DNA from: Gallibacter pasteurianus_A
GTDB lineage: Bacteria; Bacillota; Clostridia; Peptostreptococcales; Anaerovoracaceae
NCBI GenBank assembly: GCA_963596005.1
Contig: CAVBJF010000003.1
Location: 56,328-120,327 of the forward strand
Reading direction: 5' to 3'
Length of the DNA stretch: 64,000 nucleotides
Position 1 is the stretch's first letter, and every line of letters begins with the position of its first letter. This document shows positions 57,518 to 64,000 of the stretch, piece after piece. Made by a program: the position numbers and the translations under genes. Under the pieces are notes generated by a model. The model saw only the letters and a program-made list of their open reading frames with translations, made no database searches and was not told the DNA's origin.

Positions 57518-59518
57518 TTACTCCTCTTTTCTATTGTCGTCTTTTTCTGTAGCTTCCTGTATATTTGTCTTAATATCTTTTGCCAACTTAATCTCTTCAG
57601 GAGGTTCCTTTAAGTCTTCTTCAAGTTCTTTTTCTGTCTGCTTTGCCTCTTGCTCGTTAGCCATCTGCTTCTTGCCTGCTTCTACTTTTACTTCCTCAGC
57701 AAGATCTTCGGCTGTTATGTCTCCGCTATAAAGTCTTTCAAATTGCTCGCCATCTATCGTCTCAAGCTCCATAAGTGCGTCAGCTACCGCAAGTAGCTTG
57801 TCCATATTGTCTGTTATAAGCTGCTGGGCCTTCTCATATCCCTCATGAACAATTCTCTTTACCTCCTCATCTATTTCATTTGCTGTTTCCTCAGAATACG
57901 ACTGCTTTGTACCAAGATCTCTGCCAAGGAAAAGCTCCTCTGACGATGAATAATTTATAGGTCCGAGCTTATCGCTAAAGCCGTATTTTGTGACCATATC
58001 TTTTGCAATATCCGTTGCCCTTTGAATGTCGTTGCTTGCGCCGGTCGAAATTTCGGAAAGCACAAGCATCTCAGCTACACGACCTCCGAGCAAATGTATA
58101 ATCTGCTCCTGCATATCACTTTTTGTGGTGTAATACCTATCTTCCTTTGGAAGTATCATTGTAAATCCGCCGGCTCTGCCTCTTGGTACGATAGTTATCT
58201 GATGAACAGGATCTGTGCCTGGTAGCGAATGTGCCACAACAGCATGACCTGCTTCGTGCACCGCAGTAAGCCTTTTTTCTTTTTCGCTTATAACTCTGCT
58301 CTTTTTCTCAGGTCCTGCTATAACCTTTGTAATAGCCTCTTCTATTTCTTCCATGCGGATCTTTCGTCCGTTTCTCCTTGCAGTAAGGAGCGCTGCCTCA
58401 TTTAGCATATTTTCAATATCCGCAGGCGTAAACCCCGGTGTCCTTCGCGCGAGCACTTTTGGATCCACATCGTCATCAAGCGGTTTATTTTTGCTGTGTA
58501 CTTTAAATATTTCTTCTCTGCCTTTTATATCAGGTATGCCTATCACTACCTGCCTGTCAAATCTGCCCGGCCTTAACAGTGCAGGGTCAAGTATGTCAGG
58601 TCTGTTTGTTGCCGCTAGGATTATGATACCCATATTTTCTGCAAAGCCATCCATCTCAACAAGCAACTGATTTAGAGTCTGCTCTCTTTCATCATGACCG
58701 CCACCCATGCCTGCGCCTCTCTTACGACCAACAGCGTCTATTTCGTCTATAAATATAATACAAGGAGCATTTTTCTTTGCCTGCTCAAAGAGGTCTCTAA
58801 CTCTCGAAGCTCCGACTCCGACGAACATCTCTACAAAATCAGAACCTGAAATTGTGAAAAACGGTACTCCCGCTTCTCCTGCTGTCGCCTTTGAAATATA
58901 TGTCTTACCTGTTCCCGGAGGGCCCACAAGAAGCACGCCTTTTGGAATACGCGCACCCAAACTGTGATATTTTCTTGGATCCTTTAGGAAGTCTACAATC
59001 TCTTGAAGTTCTTCTTTTTCCTCATCAAGACCTGCAACATCTTTGAATGTCAAGTTCTTGAGATTTGTCTGCATCTTGGCTTTACTCTTGCCAAACGACA
59101 TCGCTTTGCCACCGCCCTGCTGACGCATAATCATAACCCAGAAGAATATCAACACGCCTATCATTATAAATGTAGGTACAAGTGATAATATCCATGGTTG
59201 CTCCTCAGGTTTTGCATTTGAGACTTTAAGAATGCCTTCTTCGCTCTGCTTATCTACATACTGCTCATGCAAGCTCTGCACGTCAAAGCTGCTATGCACA
59301 TATGTATATACCTTGTCGCCGTCCTTTAATGTAGCATTTATCCGATACTCCTTGAACTCTATTTCTTTTACCTCTTCATCCGCCAAGTAGCTGACAAATG
59401 TCGAATATTTGACTTCCTTTTCCTTATCTTTTGGAACCATATCATATAAAAGAGCCATAGAAAGAACTATGGCTAATATGAAAATATAAATTCCGAAGCT
59501 TTTAAACCCTTTTTTCAA
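57518..59518 (-). CDS. ftsH: ATP-dependent zinc metalloprotease FtsH
   Basis: Membrane AAA protease that degrades damaged membrane and short-lived cytoplasmic proteins. The 666 residues show two N-terminal membrane segments (about 7-25 and 110-131), an external loop, the AAA ATPase with Walker A GPPGTGKT (199-206), Walker B CIIFIDEIDAVG, the second region of homology RPGRFDRQ, and the zinc protease HEAGH near 426-430. The C-terminus is a charged tail (EKELEEDLKEPPEE). It follows tilS, the usual tilS-ftsH order of Firmicutes (hpt is absent here). Confidence 0.97.
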   Translation of the reverse strand: MKKGFKSFGIYIFILAIVLSMALLYDMVPKDKEKEVKYSTFVSYLADEEVKEIEFKEYRINATLKDGDKVYTYVHSSFDVQSLHEQYVDKQSEEGILKVSNAKPEEQPWILSLVPTFIMIGVLIFFWVMIMRQQGGGKAMSFGKSKAKMQTNLKNLTFKDVAGLDEEKEELQEIVDFLKDPRKYHSLGARIPKGVLLVGPPGTGKTYISKATAGEAGVPFFTISGSDFVEMFVGVGASRVRDLFEQAKKNAPCIIFIDEIDAVGRKRGAGMGGGHDEREQTLNQLLVEMDGFAENMGIIILAATNRPDILDPALLRPGRFDRQVVIGIPDIKGREEIFKVHSKNKPLDDDVDPKVLARRTPGFTPADIENMLNEAALLTARRNGRKIRMEEIEEAITKVIAGPEKKSRVISEKEKRLTAVHEAGHAVVAHSLPGTDPVHQITIVPRGRAGGFTMILPKEDRYYTTKSDMQEQIIHLLGGRVAEMLVLSEISTGASNDIQRATDIAKDMVTKYGFSDKLGPINYSSSEELFLGRDLGTKQSYSEETANEIDEEVKRIVHEGYEKAQQLITDNMDKLLAVADALMELETIDGEQFERLYSGDITAEDLAEEVKVEAGKKQMANEQEAKQTEKELEEDLKEPPEEIKLAKDIKTNIQEATEKDDNRKEE

Positions 59519-59575
59519 TGATTTTCTCCTTATCCATATTTTTATTTTTTATTCTGTTTATAGCAAATAATTTTA

Positions 59576-60991
59576 TCACACAAGTTGGCTTATTTCAACA
59601 GTAATCACCTTTTTAGTGTCCTTTGTTATTTTGTAATTTGCAGTATATCTACCGTCCTTCAAAACCCCCGGTATCCACAAAACCTCAGGTCCTATACATA
59701 TAAGTGCAATCTTATCCCTCTCTTGGGACGGTATCTTCATGTCCACAAACAAATCTTGTATTTTTTTTCTTCCTAAAACACCCGGCAATTTTATATAATC
59801 ACCTGCTTTTCTCGTTCTTGCTTGCACCATATCATCCATACTGCTCCTGCCGTACTCCTTTTCGATAAGACCAAGATCAAAGGCTGCAACGCCTTTTCTG
59901 TGCTCATATTTATCTATATCAAGCGTATTTACTATTATCTTTGGAATACCGATTTGCTTTTTCCTGCCATTTTCCATCCGCTTTCCACAAACTATATTGT
60001 CATATGATACCCTGAGCAAAAAACCTTTTGGCAAATCTATCTGCTGCGGTGTAATGCCATGCAAAATAAGTTCATCTGCTTGATTTAGGTGCGTATTTGT
60101 AATATCGCTTGCAAGACCTATCTGCGCAAATGACATCATAATAATCCTATGCCTTATCGAAGGGGGCATTTTTGAAAGAGCTTCTTTTTCGAGCCAAACT
60201 TCGTTGTCTTCTTTTTTTACTAAGCTCCCTCGGTAGTTTTCAAGGGTATATTGCCTTATAAAATTTCTGTCTTCTTTTGCTATCTTACTGAGCCTTTCGA
60301 TTGCGTCAACGATATTTTGGTTAAAATTTTCTTTTATATATGGAATAAGCTCCAACCTTATTTTGTTTCTCGTATAAATACTCTGCTCGTTGGTGTGATC
60401 CATTCGAGGATTTAGCTTGTTTTCCTCGCAATAATCCAAAATCTCACTCTTAGGCACATCAAGAAGCGGCCTTATTATCGTATTGCCTCTTTCGTTTACC
60501 CTTTTGTAATCTATACCGGCGAGCCCGTCCGTACCGGTGCCTCTTATAATGCGAAACAATACCGTTTCAACTTGATCATCCCGATTTTGTGCAATCGCAA
60601 TCTTAATACGGTTTTTGTCTATCCCCTCAAATGAAAGGGTTTCTGTTATTTCTGCAAAAAAATCATATCTTGCCTTTCGTCCTGCTTCCTCGCCTGTCAT
60701 CGAAAGTTCCTCTGCCAGCTTATTGCAATCCACTATGGTTGACCACGAGCAGATGCCATTTGCTTCGCAGAGGTTTTCCACAAATAACTGGTCTTCTTCT
60801 GCCGCATCGGCCCTGAGCATATGATTTACATGCGCGCCATGCAGTGTAAAATTCAAAACGCTGGAAAGCTCCAAAAGTATGTTAAACAAGCACACCGAAT
60901 CAGGCCCGCCCGAAAGTCCAAGTATGACTACATCTCCGCTCTCTATAAGATTGTACTTTTTAATGGTCTCTATGACCGTGTTTTTCACCAT
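59576..60991 (-). CDS. tilS: tRNA(Ile)-lysidine synthetase TilS
   Basis: Adds lysine to C34 of the CAT-anticodon tRNA-Ile so that it reads AUA. A 471-residue N-type ATP pyrophosphatase with PP-loop LSGGPDSVCLF (26-36), HVNHMLRADAAEEDQLFVE, AIAQNRDDQVETVLFRIIRG and the central and C-terminal TilS domains (RKKIQDLFVDMKIP, LICIGPEVLWIPGV). It is complete. It follows tatD by 22 bp. Confidence 0.95.
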   Translation of the reverse strand: MVKNTVIETIKKYNLIESGDVVILGLSGGPDSVCLFNILLELSSVLNFTLHGAHVNHMLRADAAEEDQLFVENLCEANGICSWSTIVDCNKLAEELSMTGEEAGRKARYDFFAEITETLSFEGIDKNRIKIAIAQNRDDQVETVLFRIIRGTGTDGLAGIDYKRVNERGNTIIRPLLDVPKSEILDYCEENKLNPRMDHTNEQSIYTRNKIRLELIPYIKENFNQNIVDAIERLSKIAKEDRNFIRQYTLENYRGSLVKKEDNEVWLEKEALSKMPPSIRHRIIMMSFAQIGLASDITNTHLNQADELILHGITPQQIDLPKGFLLRVSYDNIVCGKRMENGRKKQIGIPKIIVNTLDIDKYEHRKGVAAFDLGLIEKEYGRSSMDDMVQARTRKAGDYIKLPGVLGRKKIQDLFVDMKIPSQERDKIALICIGPEVLWIPGVLKDGRYTANYKITKDTKKVITVEISQLV

Positions 60992-61013
60992 TTTTTACAC
61001 CGTTTTAAACTAA

Positions 61014-61814
61014 TCAATCTATACCAAAAAAACGCTTGGCATTTTCGCAAGTTATCCTTGCAACTTCCTCATATTCCATATCCTTGAGGAGTGCAACGCG
61101 CCTTACCGTATGCTCTACATAAGGCGACTTATTTGTCTTGCCGCGATGTGGCTCCGGCGTCAGGAATGGAGCATCTGTCTCTACTAGCAGTTTCTCAATT
61201 GGTACCGCCGCAACAACCCTTTGAGTTTTTTTATTGTTTTTATATGTCACAGGGCCTGCCACAGAAATAGTCGCTCCGAGCCTTACATATTGCTCCGCAA
61301 GCTCAGCGCTACCGCTAAAACAATGAATCAAAACCCTTGCATCATTTCCGAAATGATTTTTTCGCTCCTCAGAAAATGCTTTTTCTTCCTTCAAAATCTC
61401 AAGTGTCAAAGCATCAGCATCACGTGAATGGATAGCAATTGGCATTTTTAGCCTATTCGCAAGCTTTATCTGCTCTCTAAACCAGTAGATTTGCACATCC
61501 CTCGGCGAATTATCATAATGAAAATCAAGGCCAATCTCACCAATGGCTACAACCTTATCTTTTTTTGCCAGGCTCTCGATCATAAAGAGGAGCATTTCAT
61601 CCATTGACTTTGTTTCGTGTGGATGCACTCCGACTGCCGCATAGCACCAATCATATCTTTTTGCATTATCTACTGCCATTTTTGAAGTCTCAAGATCGCA
61701 GCCTACATCTATCACGTAGGCCACGTCTGAGTTCTCTATATCTTTTATTAGATTTTCTCTAACTTCCTTTGGGTAATTTTCACTCGTTAAGTGAGTATGT
61801 GAATCAAATAACAT
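61014..61814 (-). CDS. tatD: TatD family metal-dependent hydrolase
   Basis: A 266-residue metal-dependent DNase/hydrolase of the amidohydrolase fold. Metal ligands are visible as DSHTHL (4-9), VGVHPHETK, GEIGLDFHYD, IHSRDAD, HCFSG and ETDAPFLTPEPHRG. The family has 3'-5' DNase and repair roles. It follows metG by 14 bp, the conserved metG-tatD order. Confidence 0.93.
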   Translation of the reverse strand: MLFDSHTHLTSENYPKEVRENLIKDIENSDVAYVIDVGCDLETSKMAVDNAKRYDWCYAAVGVHPHETKSMDEMLLFMIESLAKKDKVVAIGEIGLDFHYDNSPRDVQIYWFREQIKLANRLKMPIAIHSRDADALTLEILKEEKAFSEERKNHFGNDARVLIHCFSGSAELAEQYVRLGATISVAGPVTYKNNKKTQRVVAAVPIEKLLVETDAPFLTPEPHRGKTNKSPYVEHTVRRVALLKDMEYEEVARITCENAKRFFGID

Positions 61815-61828
61815 TATTTTCTCTCTTT

Positions 61829-63796
61829 TTAGCTTACTGTATTGCCATCATCTGCATCTGTCGTAACAAATTCGTACGTCATTTTGCCATCAACCTCGTT
61901 ATCGGCAAACAAAAGCATGCCCTTTGACTCAAGCCCTCTGAGTTTTCTTGGAGCCAGATTTGCAACAACTATAACCTTTTTGCCAATTGTTTCCTCAGGT
62001 GTAAATCTTTGTGCTACGCCTGAAATGATCTGCCTTACCTCATCGCCAATCTTAACCTTAAATACTAAGAGCTTATCAGCCTTTGGATGCTTCTCTGCTT
62101 CTATAATCTTGCCGACTTTAAAATCAATCTTATCGAAATCGTCATATTCTATCTCAGGCTTTGCAGGTTGTTCATTGGATTTCTTCTCGTCTCCTCCATT
62201 GGCCTTGCTTGCCTTTTTTGCAGCTTCTGCCTTCAGCGCTTCAAGCTCCTCAAGCTCCTTTTCGATATCCATTCTTGGGAATATAGGCTCGCCTCTGTTT
62301 ACCTTTTCTCCGCCCATCATGTCAAAGACTTTTGCATCGTCCCACGATGGTTTTATACCGTCAAGGCCTATCTGCTTTCTCATTTCTGTTGCAGTCGCAT
62401 GCATAAATGGGTGAATTAAAACCGACACTATACGAAGTGCCTCTGCGAGGTTGTGCATAACTGTATCAAGTCTTTCTTTATTTGCCTCGTCTTTTGCCAA
62501 TATCCAAGGTAGAGTTTCGTCTATATACTTATTTGCCCTTCTTACAAGCACCCAAATTTCTTCGAGTGCATAATTGAACTTAAATTTGTCCATTTCTGCT
62601 TCAACCTTATCAGCTGCACCTATAGCTATCGCCTTAAGGTCGTCATCCGGGCTTTCTTTTTTCCCCTGCCTTGGTACAATGCCATCACAATATTTTTCAA
62701 TCATTGATGTTGTTCTGCTAACTAAATTACCCAAATCATTTGCAAGATCGTAATTTAATCTCTTGAGCATTACTTCGCTTGTAAAGTTACCATCCTGGCC
62801 AAATGTGTATTCCCTCAAAAGGAAATACTTGAGTGCGTCAACACCGTATCTTTCTATCAGTTTTACAGGATCTACTACATTGCCCTTTGATTTGCTCATT
62901 TTACCGCCGTCTATCAATAACCAGCCGTGTCCAAGCACATGCTTTGGTAGTGGCAAACCGAGAGACATAAGCATAGCCGGCCAAATAACGGTGTGAAATC
63001 TTACGATCTCTTTTCCGACTATATGGTAATCCGCAGGCCAATATTTGTCATATTCCTTTGGATCATCAGGATATCCGAGAGTTGTAATATAGTTTGCAAG
63101 CGCATCAAGCCATACATATATTACATGCTTTTCATCGATAGGTACCTGTATACCCCAGTCAAATGAAGATCTTGAAATACACAAATCTTCAAGCCCTTGT
63201 TCTACAAAAGCTATCATCTCATTTCTTCTTGTCTCAGGTTGCAAAAACTCCGGATTGTTTTTAAATAGGTCAAGTAACTTATCCTGATATTTGCTCAACC
63301 TAAAGAAATATGCTTCTTCCTTCGCATACTGAACCGGCCTTCCGCAATCAGGGCAACATCCGTTCTCATCAAGCTGGCTTTCTGTCCAAAATGATTCGCA
63401 AGGTGTACAATAGAGCCCCTCGTAAACACCTTTATAGATATCGCCTTTTTCGTACATCTGCATAAATATTTTTTGAACTCGCTTTTTATGGCGATCTTCT
63501 GTTGTTCTTACAAAATCATCATAGGAAATTTCCATTGTATTCCATAGATCCTTGATGCCGGAAACAACCTCGTCAACATATTGCTGAGGTGTAACGCCTT
63601 TTTCTATCGCTATAGTCTGTATTTTCTGGCCATGTTCGTCTGTACCTGTCTGAAATCTTACATCATATCCAACCGCCCTCTTAAAGCGTGCCATCGCATC
63701 TGCCATCACCGTACAATACGTATGTCCGATATGAAGATTTGCACTCGGATAATAAATTGGAGTTGTAATATAAAATGTTCCTTTTTTTTCTGTCAT
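61829..63796 (-). CDS. metG: Methionyl-tRNA synthetase with C-terminal tRNA-binding domain
   Basis: Class I synthetase for tRNA-Met, 655 residues. HIGH is at 22-25 (NLHIGHTYCTVMADAMARF), the zinc knuckle has two CxxC pairs (CTPC and CPDC, about 128-148), KMSKS is about 299-303, and the helical anticodon domain follows (RRANKYIDETLPWI). A low-complexity linker leads to a C-terminal EMAP-II-like tRNA-binding domain (KIDFKVGKIIEAEKHPKADK). No T-box or SAM riboswitch is present in the 100-bp leader. Confidence 0.97.
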   Translation of the reverse strand: MTEKKGTFYITTPIYYPSANLHIGHTYCTVMADAMARFKRAVGYDVRFQTGTDEHGQKIQTIAIEKGVTPQQYVDEVVSGIKDLWNTMEISYDDFVRTTEDRHKKRVQKIFMQMYEKGDIYKGVYEGLYCTPCESFWTESQLDENGCCPDCGRPVQYAKEEAYFFRLSKYQDKLLDLFKNNPEFLQPETRRNEMIAFVEQGLEDLCISRSSFDWGIQVPIDEKHVIYVWLDALANYITTLGYPDDPKEYDKYWPADYHIVGKEIVRFHTVIWPAMLMSLGLPLPKHVLGHGWLLIDGGKMSKSKGNVVDPVKLIERYGVDALKYFLLREYTFGQDGNFTSEVMLKRLNYDLANDLGNLVSRTTSMIEKYCDGIVPRQGKKESPDDDLKAIAIGAADKVEAEMDKFKFNYALEEIWVLVRRANKYIDETLPWILAKDEANKERLDTVMHNLAEALRIVSVLIHPFMHATATEMRKQIGLDGIKPSWDDAKVFDMMGGEKVNRGEPIFPRMDIEKELEELEALKAEAAKKASKANGGDEKKSNEQPAKPEIEYDDFDKIDFKVGKIIEAEKHPKADKLLVFKVKIGDEVRQIISGVAQRFTPEETIGKKVIVVANLAPRKLRGLESKGMLLFADNEVDGKMTYEFVTTDADDGNTVS

Positions 63797-63857
63797 ATTG
63801 TCACCTTCTTTCTCTGAGCTAATGAAACCCAGCTAAGTACTTAAAGATACATTACAG

Positions 63858-63884
63858 ATTATCACAAAATCTTTCTTTTTTCAA
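63858..63884 (-). promoter_or_regulatory. Possible promoter of metG and downstream genes
   Basis: TTGAAA (63879-63884) and TGTGATAAT (extended -10 with GATAAT at 63858-63863) on the minus strand, spacer 15 bp. The spacing is short, so this is a tentative call. Confidence 0.4.
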
Positions 63885-63917
63885 TGTGCATAGTACATAA
63901 CTAATTTTATATAAAGC

Positions 63918-63945
63918 AAAAAAAGACAGCCATTTGGCTGTCTTT
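63918..63945 (-). terminator. rRNA operon terminator
   Basis: AAAGACAGCCA/TGGCTGTCTTT perfect stem with a 2-nt loop and a T-run (A7 at 63918-63924 on the plus strand), directly after the 5S gene. Confidence 0.9.
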
Positions 63946-63947
63946 AA

Positions 63948-64000
63948 ACCGGCAATGTCCTACTTTCCCAGGCAGTCGCCCACCAAGTATCATCAGCGCT
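63948..64000 (-). rRNA. rrf: 5S ribosomal RNA, 3' part (5' end beyond window)
   Basis: The minus strand shows the conserved 3' half of 5S rRNA: GATGATACTTGGTGGG, GACTGCCTGGGAAAGTAGG and the end ACATTGCCGG. The exact mature 3' end is uncertain by a few bases. Confidence 0.9.

Noticed and set aside
63797..63900. T-box or SAM riboswitch ahead of metG
   Set aside because: The leader is only about 100 bp, has no specifier loop, T-box or S-box core, and no terminator structure.
1..64000. CRISPR array
   Set aside because: No regularly spaced repeats of 20-40 bp with unique spacers were seen on either strand; the repeats found are pairs or degenerate leaders.

Overview
The window looks like about 64 kb of chromosome from a low-to-mid GC Gram-positive anaerobe of the class Clostridia. 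The evidence is gene content and order: tig-clpP, mreB, ftsZ, ftsH, coaX, a PucR-type regulator, mutS2-zapA, pheS-pheT, strong AGGAGG ribosome-binding sites and many TTGACA/TATAAT-type promoters. A family such as Anaerovoracaceae (Mogibacterium/Eubacterium group) is possible but is only a guess. Almost every core gene is on the minus strand, so operons read from right to left.

Core, left part (1-18.4 kb): clpP (cut by the window edge) and tig; a THUMP-domain RNA methyltransferase; mreB with its own promoter and terminator; a run read leftward from a large glutamine synthetase through serS, a PLP-dependent Orn/Lys/Arg-type decarboxylase, an orphan prepilin peptidase, a small heavy-metal-binding protein and an ABC exporter (ATPase plus FtsX-type permease); then a UPF0182 membrane protein, a zinc-ribbon membrane protein and a small membrane protein.

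Accessory island 1 (about 18.5-29.56 kb): a TnpX-type large serine recombinase element inserted next to the terminator of a tRNA operon. Its plus-strand backbone is tnpV, a Cys-rich VLP protein, a RepA-N initiator, a ParB-like protein, a small hypothetical protein and the recombinase. Its cargo is one tightly packed minus-strand operon read leftward from a consensus promoter at 25.3 kb: HTH regulator, Vsr, C5 methyltransferase 1, HpaII-like endonuclease, C5 methyltransferase 2, P-loop NTPase, a PIN-GNAT-PUA/EVE protein split by a frameshift, and an ASCH protein. This is the most promising candidate for an undescribed combined defence system.

tRNA operon (29.6-29.98 kb, minus): tRNA-Asn, tRNA-Leu and initiator tRNA-Met behind a consensus promoter.

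Accessory island 2 (29.99-41.79 kb): about 11.8 kb bounded by a 17-bp direct repeat, one copy at the 3' end of a TPR gene and the other just upstream of the tRNA promoter. It carries three secreted, cell-wall-anchored-looking proteins (a DUF6273-like protein, a 1189-residue papain-family protease and a 1356-residue repeat protein), a macro-domain hydrolase, a flavin-binding oxidase-like protein, two degenerate IS481-like transposase remnants and several repeats. The large surface genes look more GC-rich than their neighbours.

Core, right part (41.8-64 kb, all minus): a TPR protein, a radical SAM protein, argS, a DUF523 protein, mutS2, zapA, pheT, pheS, a TrmH-type methyltransferase, ftsZ, dusB, coaX, a PucR-type regulator, ftsH, tilS, tatD and metG. 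The window ends in the 3' end of a 5S rRNA gene with its terminator, so an rRNA operon lies just to the right. The run metG-tatD-tilS-ftsH-pucR-coaX-dusB is closely spaced and probably co-transcribed.
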